Assembly (NCBI RefSeq): GCF_042682745.1
Contig: NZ_JBHUIO010000002.1
Location: forward strand, 620,001 to 684,000
DNA from: Tumebacillus_A lipolyticus
GTDB lineage: Bacteria > Bacillota > Bacilli > Tumebacillales > Tumebacillaceae
DNA length: 64,000 nucleotides
Direction: 5' to 3'
Position numbers and translations under genes: made by a program. Below, piece after piece: positions 48,758 through 57,567 of this stretch; within the stretch, counting starts at the first letter, position 1, and each line of letters begins with the position of its first letter. The notes under the pieces were generated by a model. That model ran no database searches. It was not told the DNA's origin and worked only from the letters and a program-made list of their open reading frames with translations.

Positions 48758-48830
48758 GACACACCCAAACACTCTGACAGATGTTTCCCGTCTTGTTTCT
48801 GTCATCTGTGTGATTGGGTGTGTCTTTTTT
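48758..48830 (+). terminator. Terminator of the NRPS gene
   Basis: GACACACCCAA (48758-48768) pairs with TTGGGTGTGTC (48814-48824), with inner pairing of CTGACAGATG-type arms, followed by TTTTTT (48825-48830). The region 48831-49094 before the next gene is AT-rich and holds no supported gene. Confidence 0.85.
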
Positions 48831-49094
48831 GTCCCTTTTACAGACGGCAAGTCATTTTGAGCAGCGTGAAGCCAACATTTTAACCGCCTATCACACACCG
48901 CTTTCGGTGTTTTGTAATAGTCCTTTATGATCCAATAAATTTTGAAATTCCATTCTTCCTCACGGCTGATCAATTCCATAGTAAAATTTGGAGACAATCG
49001 ATTCAGAAGTATACTTTACAAGAAGGATTACGCTCAGTTGATGTAGAATGATTATTCTAACGAAATATTTATTATCTTAAGGCGGTGTGATCTT

Positions 49095-50849
49095 ATGTTT
49101 AAGAAGATTTCGTTCTTCCAGAAGAACCTTTTGTTATCCGCAATTTTTGTTTTATTGATCGGAATCACAATGATCGGAGCGAGCTATTACTTCGAAGGCA
49201 AGGTGATCAATGAAACATTGTCGCAACAGGGCAAAGGGTTGGGAAGCCTCGTAGCGGGAAGCTTTGACACCGCTCGCGTGAAAGAAGCGATCACCAATAC
49301 TGACATCAATTCCGATGTGCAAAAACAGTTGATTGCCGAGTTGGATAAGATCGGAGCTAACAATTCGAACATCGCACAGGCCTACATTTTCCAAACGAAA
49401 ATGAACGCGGATGGCAAGTTTGTCGCAGTGGCCAACCCGACCTCCCTGCTTGAATTGGAAGCTCTGCCAGGTACTGAGCTTGAGCCCTTCCCCGCCTATG
49501 TGCTCGCCTATGAAGAGATGCTCAATACGAAAAAACCGACGACCACCGAAGTTTACGACGATCACATCGGCAGTTGGTTCACCACCTTGTCGCCAGTCCT
49601 CGACTCCCGCGGAGATGTCGTCGCGGTGCTCGGGATCGACATGAGCGCAAACATCATCGCAGATTCTCAATTGATGATGGTCGAGCGCCTCGGACTTGCG
49701 CTCGTCGTGCTGTTCCTGATCATCTTCGCTGTTCAATACTTCAACCTCAAGCGCATGCTGTTCCCGATCAAAGAGCTGTCCCATGCGGTCGATCAGGTCG
49801 GATCTGGCAACCTGAATGTCGAGCTTGAAGTGCGCAGCCAAGACGAAGTTGGCGTCGTCGTCGCCGGCTTTAACGAGATGGTAAAAAAGATTCGCAACAT
49901 GATGCAAGAGATCGAAGGTGCGACCGGTCAACTGGTCACTACGTTCACGCAAGTTGCTTCCGTTTCGGACAACTCGAAAGGTCAAGCGGAGCACGTGTTG
50001 CGCTCCTTGCAGGAGATCTCCACCACCACCGAGTACCTCGCATCTGAGGCGGAGCGCGGCAACAGCCAGCTGTGGGATATCAACACGAAGATCGGCGAGA
50101 TTCTCACTCACACGTCGGAAGCGCACAGCTCGATCGAAAAGTGCGTGGATGAATCTGTGCAAGGTATCGACATCGTCGAGGGTCTCAAACAGAAATCTTC
50201 GCAAACGGAAGCGATCACTCTCGGCCTCGGTCAAAAGATCTACTCGTTGGAAGAGCGTACGCGCCGCATCAACTCCCTGCTGTCCAGCATTCAGGACGTT
50301 GCCGAACAGACCGGCCTGCTGTCGCTGAACGCCTCGATCGAAGCGGCCCGCGCTGGTGAACACGGTCGTGGTTTCTCCGTCGTCGCCGATGAGATTCGCA
50401 AGCTGTCTGCCAACACGAAACAAGCTTCGCAGGAGATCGACGAGCTGCTCAGCGACATCTCCCGCGATATCGTTTCGACCGGCCAAGAGATGCGCATCGC
50501 CGAGGATTCGCTGCGCGAGCAGACCACCCAGGTCGAAGACACGATCCAAAGCTTCTACCACATCCGCAACACGGTGCAGCAAGTCGCAAGCTCTGTACAA
50601 AAGGTCACGCAGACGATCCAAGTGGTCGAGCAGAGCAAAGAGTCGTTGCTCGCCACCGTCGAATCTGTCTCGTCGATGTCGGAGCAGACGGCCGCTTCGG
50701 TCGAGCTGATTCAACAGAACTTTACAGAACAGCTCAAATCGATCTACTCGCTCAACGAGTCGAACCAAGCGCTCCAAGAGCAAGCGAGCCGTCTGGCAAG
50801 CCAGCTGATCCGCACCGAAGACCAATCGAAAGATCCGGAGACAGTTTAA
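49095..50849 (+). CDS. Methyl-accepting chemotaxis protein with Cache-like sensor
   Basis: A 584-aa transducer. TM1 is NLLLSAIFVLLIGITMIGAS. The extracellular ~170 residues include a PAS/Cache-like ending (WFTTLSPVLDSRGDVVAVLGIDMSA). TM2 is LGLALVVLFLIIFAVQYF, followed by HAMP (LFPIKELSHAVDQVGSGNLNVELEVRSQDE) and the signalling tip AEQTGLLSLNASIEAARAGEHGRGFSVVADEIRKLS. The tip has GLLSLNASIEAA instead of the common NLLALNAAIEAA. Start ATG with GGCGGTG ribosome-binding site. Monocistronic. Confidence 0.93.
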   Translation: MFKKISFFQKNLLLSAIFVLLIGITMIGASYYFEGKVINETLSQQGKGLGSLVAGSFDTARVKEAITNTDINSDVQKQLIAELDKIGANNSNIAQAYIFQTKMNADGKFVAVANPTSLLELEALPGTELEPFPAYVLAYEEMLNTKKPTTTEVYDDHIGSWFTTLSPVLDSRGDVVAVLGIDMSANIIADSQLMMVERLGLALVVLFLIIFAVQYFNLKRMLFPIKELSHAVDQVGSGNLNVELEVRSQDEVGVVVAGFNEMVKKIRNMMQEIEGATGQLVTTFTQVASVSDNSKGQAEHVLRSLQEISTTTEYLASEAERGNSQLWDINTKIGEILTHTSEAHSSIEKCVDESVQGIDIVEGLKQKSSQTEAITLGLGQKIYSLEERTRRINSLLSSIQDVAEQTGLLSLNASIEAARAGEHGRGFSVVADEIRKLSANTKQASQEIDELLSDISRDIVSTGQEMRIAEDSLREQTTQVEDTIQSFYHIRNTVQQVASSVQKVTQTIQVVEQSKESLLATVESVSSMSEQTAASVELIQQNFTEQLKSIYSLNESNQALQEQASRLASQLIRTEDQSKDPETV

Positions 50850-50870
50850 CCGAGCTGTCGACCAGAACAC

Positions 50871-50906
50871 AAAAAGCAACCGGCCTCCGCGGCCGGTTGC
50901 TTTTTT
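50871..50906. terminator. Bidirectional terminator between the chemoreceptor gene and lipB
   Basis: GCAACCGGCC (50876-50885) and GGCCGGTTGC (50891-50900) form a perfect stem, with an A-run before and a T-run after, so it can end both converging transcripts. Confidence 0.9.
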
Positions 50907-50948
50907 GCTGCTGATGATCAAATGCGTATGCGCGCTGCTGCACGCTTG

Positions 50949-51707
50949 TTACTCATACATGCGATCGGTGCGAAAGGCGTTGTTTTCGCTCGCCGCTTCC
51001 CCCTGCCCCGAAGCGATGCGTTCTCGAATGTCGTCTGTCGGCCATTCGACGCTCGCGCCGAACACTTCTTGGAACGCCATCACCCAGCGCAGCTTCATCT
51101 CCTGCATATCGGGAGCGGAGCCGAGCAGCTGATGCAAAGAGGTGACGCCATACTCAGTGATGCCACAGGGAACGATATACCCGAAATGACGCAGGTCAGG
51201 ATGGATGTTAAAGGCAAACCCGTGCGAGGTGATAAACCCTTTGTGCGCCGTATCTCGATTCGCCTTGACACCGATCGCACAGATCTTCTCCTCCCCCACC
51301 CAGGTGCCTGTCAGCCCCTCTTTTCGCCCCGCTTGAATCCCGAAGTCTGCCAGCAGACGGATCACAACCTCTTCGAGCATTCGCACATAGAGCCGCACGT
51401 CGTTCTTCCACGACTCCAGATGTAAGATCGGATAGCCGACCAACTGACCCGGCCCATGATAGGTCACATCGCCCCCACGGTCCACATCGAACATCGAGAT
51501 CCCGATCTGTTCGCGCTCTTTTGCCGTCACCAAAACGTGCTCGGCACCGCCTGCACGACCGATCGTGAACACGGGAGGATGCTCCAACAGCAGGATCGTG
51601 TTGGAGAGCTTCCCCTCTCGCATCGCCCGAACCGCCTGTTTTTGCAGCTCAAAAACAGGTCCGTACTCCACTTTCCCAAGATCATAGACATGACAATGCG
51701 GCTTCAT
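50949..51707 (-). CDS. lipB: Octanoyltransferase LipB
   Basis: A 252-aa LipB-family protein. Conserved segments are LLLEHPPVFTIGRAGGAEHV, RGGDVTYHGPGQLVGYPIL, the lysine motif KICAIGVKANRDTAHKGFITSHGFAFNI and the catalytic cysteine in HFGYIVPCGITEYGVTSL. It moves octanoyl from acyl carrier protein to lipoyl domains, the first step of lipoylation. It is the last gene after lipA. True LipB rather than the LipM type used by B. subtilis. The C-terminal ~25 residues after VEWP are poorly conserved. Confidence 0.95.
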   Translation of the reverse strand: MKPHCHVYDLGKVEYGPVFELQKQAVRAMREGKLSNTILLLEHPPVFTIGRAGGAEHVLVTAKEREQIGISMFDVDRGGDVTYHGPGQLVGYPILHLESWKNDVRLYVRMLEEVVIRLLADFGIQAGRKEGLTGTWVGEEKICAIGVKANRDTAHKGFITSHGFAFNIHPDLRHFGYIVPCGITEYGVTSLHQLLGSAPDMQEMKLRWVMAFQEVFGASVEWPTDDIRERIASGQGEAASENNAFRTDRMYE

Positions 51708-51728
51708 GCTCGACCCCTCCTTACAAAA

Positions 51729-51752
51729 GGGCCACAGCAGACGCTGTGACCC
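51729..51752 (-). terminator. Hairpin between lipA and lipB
   Basis: GGGCCACAGC (51729-51738) and GCTGTGACCC (51743-51752) pair with one mismatch. On the minus strand only a short TTTT follows, so it may attenuate rather than end transcription into lipB. Confidence 0.5.
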
Positions 51753-51758
51753 GATTGA

Positions 51759-52688
51759 TTACGCGTTATCTCTGAACTTTTGATCGGCCGACTGCGCCTG
51801 CTCATGCGCATGATAGGAACTGCGCACCAGCGGACCCGATTCGACATGCTTAAAGCCGCGTTTGAGCGCTTCCTCTTTCAGCGCTGCAAACTCATCCGGG
51901 GTCCAATACTTCTTCACCAAGAGGTGTTTCTTCGTCGGCTGCAGATATTGCCCCATCGTCATGATGTCCACATCGACAGCGCGCAGATCATCCATCACCT
52001 GGATGATCTCCTCCCACGTCTCGCCATGCCCTAACATCAGCGATGACTTGGTCGGGATCTGCGGCTTGTATTCCTTGGCGAAGCGCAACACTTCGAGCGT
52101 GCGATCATAGGTCGCTTTGGCGCGAACTCTCGGCGTCAAGCGGCGCACCGTCTCGATGTTGTGATTGAAAATGTCAGGCTCTGCGTCGAGCAGCACTTTC
52201 AACGATTCGTATTGACCGCCCATATCGGACGGCAGCACCTCTACTGTGCACAGCGGCAAGCGGCGGCGAATGGCTCGTACCGTCTCTGCAAACACAGATG
52301 CACCGTGATCTTTCAAATCGTCTCGCGCAACCGAAGTCACCACAGCGTGCCGCAGTTTCATGATCTCAGCCGAGTCGGCCACGCGCTCCGGCTCCTGCAG
52401 ATCGAGCTCAGACGGAAGGCCGGTCTTCACCGCGCAGAATCCACAAGCGCGAGTACAGATATCGCCGAGGATCATAAAGGTTGCCGTGCGGTTCTCCCAG
52501 CACTCGTAGATGTTGGGACAACGCGCTTCTTCACAGACGGTGTGGAGCGTATTTCCCCGCAACAGATCTTTTAGTTCCGTGAAGTTCGGGCCCGTGCGCA
52601 GTTGAATCTTCAACCAGTCAGGCCGTCGCAACGGGCGCTCCTCCTCTGTTGCCTTCGGGGAATCGCTCAGAACGTTTAGTTCTTCCAC
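51759..52688 (-). CDS. lipA: Lipoyl synthase LipA
   Basis: A 309-aa radical-SAM enzyme. The auxiliary cluster cysteines are in CEEARCPNIYECW and the radical-SAM cluster is CTRACGFCAV (CxxxCxxC). The closing RSSYHA is the conserved lipoyl synthase RSSYxA motif. It inserts two sulfurs into octanoyl groups on lipoyl domains. The start is a GTG at 52688 after GAGGTG. It lies 25 bp after bkdB, so it is very likely part of the bkd transcript and lipoylates the BkdB lipoyl domain. Confidence 0.97.
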   Translation of the reverse strand: MEELNVLSDSPKATEEERPLRRPDWLKIQLRTGPNFTELKDLLRGNTLHTVCEEARCPNIYECWENRTATFMILGDICTRACGFCAVKTGLPSELDLQEPERVADSAEIMKLRHAVVTSVARDDLKDHGASVFAETVRAIRRRLPLCTVEVLPSDMGGQYESLKVLLDAEPDIFNHNIETVRRLTPRVRAKATYDRTLEVLRFAKEYKPQIPTKSSLMLGHGETWEEIIQVMDDLRAVDVDIMTMGQYLQPTKKHLLVKKYWTPDEFAALKEEALKRGFKHVESGPLVRSSYHAHEQAQSADQKFRDNA

Positions 52689-52713
52689 GCTGACACACCT
52701 CTTTCCTCAAATC

Positions 52714-54051
52714 TTAGTACAAGTTGGGCTCTACATAGGACTCGATGCGCTTTTTGACCGCTTGCAGGAAGCGGCCGCAAACCAGACCGTCGAGAATCCG
52801 ATGGTCGAGCGACATGCACATGTTCATCATCGAGCGGATCGCGAACGAATCATCCGGCATGACGACCGGGCGCTTGACGATCGCTTCCATCGACAGGATC
52901 GCAGCCTGTGGCGAATTGATGATCGGCATCGATTGAACCGAGCCGAACGATCCTGTGTTGTTGACGGTGAACGTGCCGCCCGACATGTCGTCCGGCGTGA
53001 GCTTTCCTGCGCGCGCGCGCTTCGCCAGATCGTTGATCGCATGCGACAGGCCCAAAATGCTCAGGCGATCCGCATTTTTGATCACCGGGACGAAAAGCGC
53101 ATCTTCGGTCGCCACCGCGATCGAGATGTTGATGTCTTTTTTAATAATAATCTTATCATCCTGCCATGTCGAGTTGATAATCGGAAACTCTTTGAGCGAC
53201 TCGACGACCGCTTTGATGAAGAACGGCAGGAAGGTCAGCGACACGCCCTCTTTCGCTTTGAACGCATCTTTGCTCTTGTCGCGGAACTTGGCGAGCGTGG
53301 TCACATCCGCTTCCATCATCGTCCAAGCGTGCGGAGCGGTGTGCTTCGATTCGACCATCCGGCGAGCGATCGTCTTGCGGATGCCCGAAGCTTCGATCAC
53401 CTGATCGCCGTCTGCCGCCTGATAGGCAGCTTTCGCAGCCGGTGCAGGCGCTGCCGGCGGGGTGGAAACGCCTTGTGCTCCAAGCGCTGTCAAGCCGGTC
53501 GCCGGCTCAGTCGGAGCTGCGACCGAAGCGTGATCCTCAGCCGTCTTGGTCAGCTCGGTCGCTGCGCCGCCGCCTTCGACGAAGGACAGCACGTCTTTGC
53601 GGGTGATCCGACCGCCCGCACCGGTGCCGACGATCTGGTTCGGATCGAGGTTGTGCTCCTGAATCAGGCGCATCACCGCCGGAGAGAAGCGAGCGCCGCC
53701 CGCTGTCCGCGCGGGAGCCGCCTGTGCTTGCGCCGGTTGTGCAGCAGGTGCTGCTGCCCGCTCCGGCTGCGCGACAGCTGCCGCTTGCGGAGCTGCTGCC
53801 GGTGCGGGTGCTTCGCCCTCTTCTGCGATCACGGCGATCGGCGTTCCGACCGCGACGGTCGAACCTTCCGGCACGAGAATTTCGGTCAGGGTGCCGACAA
53901 ACTCGGACGGAACTTCTGCGTTCACTTTATCGGTGATGACTTCTGCAATCGGGTCATACTTGTTGATTTTGTCGCCCACTTGTTTCAGCCACTTGGCGAT
54001 GGTTCCTTCCGTCACCGACTCGCCAAGCTGAGGCATCAAGATCGTTGCCAT
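52714..54051 (-). CDS. bkdB: 2-oxoacid dehydrogenase E2 (branched-chain acyltransferase)
   Basis: A 445-aa E2 component. The N-terminal lipoyl domain has the lysine in VITDKVNAEVPSEF. An Ala/Pro-rich linker follows, then a peripheral-subunit-binding domain (FSPAVMRLIQEHNLDPNQIVGTGAGGRITRKDV), a second linker, and the catalytic acyltransferase domain ending in MSLDHRILDGLVCGRFLQ (DHRxxDG). The order after E3, E1-alpha and E1-beta and next to bcd identifies the branched-chain complex. The ATG follows AAGGAGG. Confidence 0.94.
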   Translation of the reverse strand: MATILMPQLGESVTEGTIAKWLKQVGDKINKYDPIAEVITDKVNAEVPSEFVGTLTEILVPEGSTVAVGTPIAVIAEEGEAPAPAAAPQAAAVAQPERAAAPAAQPAQAQAAPARTAGGARFSPAVMRLIQEHNLDPNQIVGTGAGGRITRKDVLSFVEGGGAATELTKTAEDHASVAAPTEPATGLTALGAQGVSTPPAAPAPAAKAAYQAADGDQVIEASGIRKTIARRMVESKHTAPHAWTMMEADVTTLAKFRDKSKDAFKAKEGVSLTFLPFFIKAVVESLKEFPIINSTWQDDKIIIKKDINISIAVATEDALFVPVIKNADRLSILGLSHAINDLAKRARAGKLTPDDMSGGTFTVNNTGSFGSVQSMPIINSPQAAILSMEAIVKRPVVMPDDSFAIRSMMNMCMSLDHRILDGLVCGRFLQAVKKRIESYVEPNLY

Positions 54052-54074
54052 GGAGAAGTCCTCCTTACTACGAA

Positions 54075-55058
54075 TTAGAATTTAGCCAGTTCACGAATCG
54101 CATCTGCAATCTTCGCAGGGGTGAGCATGTAGAACTTCTCTTGCGGCGGAGAATATGGCATTGCCGGAACGTCTGGACCGCACAAGCGCTGAATCGGCGC
54201 ATCGAGGTCGAACAGCGCCTCTTCGGAGATGATCGCAGACACTTCCGCACCTACGCCGCCAAACTTGCCGTCCTCGTGGACGATCAACACTTTGCCAGTC
54301 TTTCTCGTCGCTTCGAGGATCGCTTCACGGTCGATCGGCTTGATCGTGCGCAGGTCGAGAATGTGTGTGGAGATGCCCTCTTGGGCGAGCGTCTCTGCCG
54401 CTTCCAGCGCATAGTGTACCATCAAGCCGTAGGTGATCACGGTGACGTCATCCCCTTCGCGCTTGACATCCGCCTTCCCGATCTCGATCGTGTACGGCTC
54501 TGCTGGCACTTCCCCTTTGATCAGTCGGTAACAGCGCTTGTGCTCGAAGAACAGCACCGGGTCGTTGTCCCGAATCGAGGCGATCAACAGCCCTTTCACA
54601 TCGTACGGTGTGGACGGCATGACGATCTTGATCCCTGGAACGTGGTGGAACAGCGCTTCAACCGATTGGGAGTGGTACAGAGCGCCGTGGACGCCGCCGC
54701 CGTATGGAGCGCGAATCGTCATCGGCACCGTCCAGTCCGACTTGGTGCGGTAGCGAATGCGCGCCGCTTCGGACACGATCTGGTTGTAAGCTGGGAAGAT
54801 AAAATCTGCAAACTGAATTTCAGCTACTGGACGCATCCCGACCATCGCAGCACCGATCGAAACACCGACGATCGCCGACTCGGACAGCGGAGAGTCCATC
54901 ACGCGATCTTCGCCATACTTTTCGATCAGACCTGCGGTGGCGCGAAATACCCCGCCGCGCACACCGACGTCTTCACCGAGGATAAAGATTGAGGAATCGC
55001 GCTCCATCTCCTGATCGAGCGCTTCGGTCACTGCTTCGATATATGATTTAATCGCCAT
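54075..55058 (-). CDS. bkdAB: Branched-chain 2-oxoacid dehydrogenase E1 beta subunit
   Basis: A 327-aa transketolase-type E1 beta protein beginning MAIKSYIEAVTEALDQEMER. It has GEDVGVRGGVFRATAGLIEK, DSPLSESAIVGVSIGAAMVG, RYRTKSDWTVPMTIRAPYGG and the C-terminal transketolase domain KVLIVHEDGKFGGVGAEVSA. With E1 alpha it decarboxylates branched-chain 2-oxoacids onto the lipoyl group. It lies 15 bp after the alpha-subunit gene. Confidence 0.94.
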   Translation of the reverse strand: MAIKSYIEAVTEALDQEMERDSSIFILGEDVGVRGGVFRATAGLIEKYGEDRVMDSPLSESAIVGVSIGAAMVGMRPVAEIQFADFIFPAYNQIVSEAARIRYRTKSDWTVPMTIRAPYGGGVHGALYHSQSVEALFHHVPGIKIVMPSTPYDVKGLLIASIRDNDPVLFFEHKRCYRLIKGEVPAEPYTIEIGKADVKREGDDVTVITYGLMVHYALEAAETLAQEGISTHILDLRTIKPIDREAILEATRKTGKVLIVHEDGKFGGVGAEVSAIISEEALFDLDAPIQRLCGPDVPAMPYSPPQEKFYMLTPAKIADAIRELAKF

Positions 55059-55073
55059 GTCTGCGAGTACCCC

Positions 55074-56069
55074 CTATCGTTCTTCGTAGACGTGCGTGAG
55101 CGCGTCTTCCGGCGCAAAGAACGGCTCTTTTTCTGCCGCTTCAGTGCCTTCGTTGACTTCACGCATTACGCGATCGTTCATCTCTTTTTCTTTCTCTTCG
55201 GTCAGAACGCCCTTGTCGCGGAGATACTGCGCAAACGTGATCAGCGGGTCTTGTTTCTTCGCTGCCTCTACCTCTTCACGGCTTCTGTACGCTCTGTCAT
55301 CATCGTCGGAAGAGTGTGGCACCAGGCGGTAGGTGCGCGCTTCGATCATCGTCGGGCCTTCGCCGTTTCTGCCGCGCTCCGCCGCTTCCTTCGCATATTT
55401 GTACACTTCGAGCACATCGTTGCCATCGATCTGGAAGCCTGGCATGCCATAGCCGATCGCGCGATCTGCCGTGTTGTGGTTGCCGAGCTGTTTGGACAGC
55501 GGCACAGAGATCGCATAGCCGTTGTTCTCGATGTAGAAGATGCAGGCCAGCTTATGGACGGCAGCAAAGTTGCACGCCTCGTGGAAGTCGCCTTGGTTGG
55601 AAGATCCTTCGCCAGTCGAAGTGTAGGCGACGCTCTTCTCACCGCGCATCTTCGCAGCGAGAGCAGCGCCGACCGCGTGCGGAAATTGGGTGGTGACAGG
55701 AGAGGAGCCAGACAGGGTGCGATATTTGCGACCGCCGAAATGGCCCGGCATCTGCCGCCCGTTGGAGTTCACATCGCCCGGCTTGGCGAACGCAGACATC
55801 ATCACTTCGGTCGGCGTTTGGCCGAACACGAGGACGCAGCCGAGATCGCGGTAATAGGGAGCCAGGTAGTCAACATCCTTGTCCAGCGCGTAGGCGGCAC
55901 CAACCTGTGCTGCCTCTTGGCCTTGACAGGAGATGACAAACGGAATCTTCCCGGCGCGGTTGAGCAACCAGAAACGCTCGTCCAATTTGCGGGCGAGCAG
56001 CATAAAGTAGTAGATCTCAAGAACCTGCTCATCAGACAGGCCTAGCTCTTTGTAATCATACTTGGACAT
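55074..56069 (-). CDS. bkdAA: Branched-chain 2-oxoacid dehydrogenase E1 alpha subunit
   Basis: A 331-aa thiamin-diphosphate subunit. The ThDP motif is YTSTGEGSSNQGDFHEACNFAAVH, which fits the GDG/GEG-x(20-27)-N pattern. GHFGGRKYRTLSGSSPVTTQFPHAVGAALA and the phosphorylation-loop-like YRLVPHSSDDDDRAYRSREEV are also present and are typical of branched-chain E1 alpha. Its start follows AGGGAGG, 12 bp after lpdV. Confidence 0.94.
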   Translation of the reverse strand: MSKYDYKELGLSDEQVLEIYYFMLLARKLDERFWLLNRAGKIPFVISCQGQEAAQVGAAYALDKDVDYLAPYYRDLGCVLVFGQTPTEVMMSAFAKPGDVNSNGRQMPGHFGGRKYRTLSGSSPVTTQFPHAVGAALAAKMRGEKSVAYTSTGEGSSNQGDFHEACNFAAVHKLACIFYIENNGYAISVPLSKQLGNHNTADRAIGYGMPGFQIDGNDVLEVYKYAKEAAERGRNGEGPTMIEARTYRLVPHSSDDDDRAYRSREEVEAAKKQDPLITFAQYLRDKGVLTEEKEKEMNDRVMREVNEGTEAAEKEPFFAPEDALTHVYEER

Positions 56070-56081
56070 GTTGAGACCTCC

Positions 56082-57527
56082 CTAAAAATGAATCGCTTTG
56101 CCATCGACAGCAAGCGCCGCTTCACCGATCGCCTCCGACAAGGTCGGGTGCGGATGGATCGCCAGTCCGATCTCCCACGGCGTCGCATCGAGCAGTTGCG
56201 CCAAGCTCGCTTCCGAGATCATATCGGTCGCGTTTTGACCGATGATGTGCACGCCGAGCAGGTCGTTCGTCTTCGCGTCGGCGATCATTTTGACAAAGCC
56301 GTCAAATTCGCCGTTGACCAGCGCCTTGCCGATGCCGCGGAACGGGAATTTGCCCACTTTGATCTCGCGTCCCCCATCGCGGAGCTCATCTTCTGTGTAG
56401 CCGAGAGAGGCGATCTCCGGACGCGTATATGTACAGCGCGGAATCATCTTGTAGTCGATCGGATGCGGGTGCTCACCTGCGATCACCTCGACCGCGTGAA
56501 TCCCCTCGTGCGCTGCGATATGCGCCAGCTGCGGGGTGTTGATCACATCGCCGATCGCAAAGATGTTCTTTTCCTTTGTGCGATAGTGTTCGTCCACCTG
56601 GATCGTGCCGCGCTCGACCACCACTTCGGTCGCTTCCAGGCCGATGTTTTCAACGTTCGCACCGCGGCCGACCGAGACGAGGATCTTGTCGGCAGCAAAC
56701 GTTTCGACCGACTCCTTATCCGTTCCGACGTTGACCTTCGCTTGAATGGACACTTGATCCCCTTCGACCTTGACCGTCTCTGCCAGCACGCCGGTCGACG
56801 TATGGATCTTGATCTTCGACTTGCGACGTCCGAACAGCTTGGCGAGCTCTGCCGACACGTCCGCATCTTCGAGCGGGAGAATGCGAGGCGCGTATTCGAT
56901 CATCGTCACCTGCACGCCGAAGTCGGAGAGCATCGATGCCCACTCACAGCCGATAACACCAGCGCCGACGATGATCACCGACTTCGGCAGCTCTTCCATC
57001 TGCAGCGCTTCGTCGGAGGTGATCACCCATTTGCCGTCGATTTCAAGGCCTGGCAGCGAGCGAGGATGCGAACCTGTCGCGACGATCACGTTGCGCGGTG
57101 CGATGATCTCCGCCTCTCCGTTCGCGCGCTCGACAGAGACAGCGCCAGCGGTCGGCGAGAAGATCGATGGCCCCATCACGCGGCCGATGCCTTCGATGAT
57201 GTCCACCTTGTTTTTCTTGAGCAAGCTCTGCACGCCTTTGTGCAGGTTGTTGATGATCTTCTCCTTGCGGTTCATCACCGTGGAGAAATCGAGCGATACA
57301 TCGCCTTCGACCGTCACGCCAAACTCTTTCGATTTTTGCACGGCCGCCATCATCTCGGCGCTTTTGAGCAGCGCTTTCGACGGGATGCATCCGCGGTGCA
57401 GACAGGTTCCGCCTACCTTCTCCTTCTCCACCACTGCCACTTTCAACCCGAGCTGGGCAGCACGAATGGCGGCTACATAGCCGCCCGTGCCCCCACCCAG
57501 GACCACAACATCGTATTGTTCAGACAT
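56082..57527 (-). CDS. lpdV: Dihydrolipoamide dehydrogenase (E3) of the branched-chain complex
   Basis: A 481-aa flavoprotein disulfide reductase. The FAD site is VVVLGGGTGGYVAAIRAAQL, the redox disulfide is GGTCLHRGCIPSKALL, the NAD site is SVIIVGAGVIGCEWASMLSD, and the C-terminal His-Glu dyad is in GLAIHPHPTLSEAI. It reoxidises the dihydrolipoyl arm with NAD. It lies 40 bp after bcd. HRGCIPSK instead of NVGCIPSK is common in LpdV-type enzymes. Confidence 0.96.
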   Translation of the reverse strand: MSEQYDVVVLGGGTGGYVAAIRAAQLGLKVAVVEKEKVGGTCLHRGCIPSKALLKSAEMMAAVQKSKEFGVTVEGDVSLDFSTVMNRKEKIINNLHKGVQSLLKKNKVDIIEGIGRVMGPSIFSPTAGAVSVERANGEAEIIAPRNVIVATGSHPRSLPGLEIDGKWVITSDEALQMEELPKSVIIVGAGVIGCEWASMLSDFGVQVTMIEYAPRILPLEDADVSAELAKLFGRRKSKIKIHTSTGVLAETVKVEGDQVSIQAKVNVGTDKESVETFAADKILVSVGRGANVENIGLEATEVVVERGTIQVDEHYRTKEKNIFAIGDVINTPQLAHIAAHEGIHAVEVIAGEHPHPIDYKMIPRCTYTRPEIASLGYTEDELRDGGREIKVGKFPFRGIGKALVNGEFDGFVKMIADAKTNDLLGVHIIGQNATDMISEASLAQLLDATPWEIGLAIHPHPTLSEAIGEAALAVDGKAIHF

Positions 57528-57567
57528 TGAATCCTTGGCTCCTTCCGATGTTCAAGTTCAAAGAGGT

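Noticed and set aside
49152..50921. Minus-strand 589-aa open frame opposite the third chemoreceptor gene.
   Set aside because: Arg/Asp/Leu-rich shadow of a clear methyl-accepting chemotaxis gene, and no ribosome-binding site.
56088..57530. Plus-strand 480-aa open frame opposite lpdV.
   Set aside because: Shadow frame of a well-supported dihydrolipoamide dehydrogenase.
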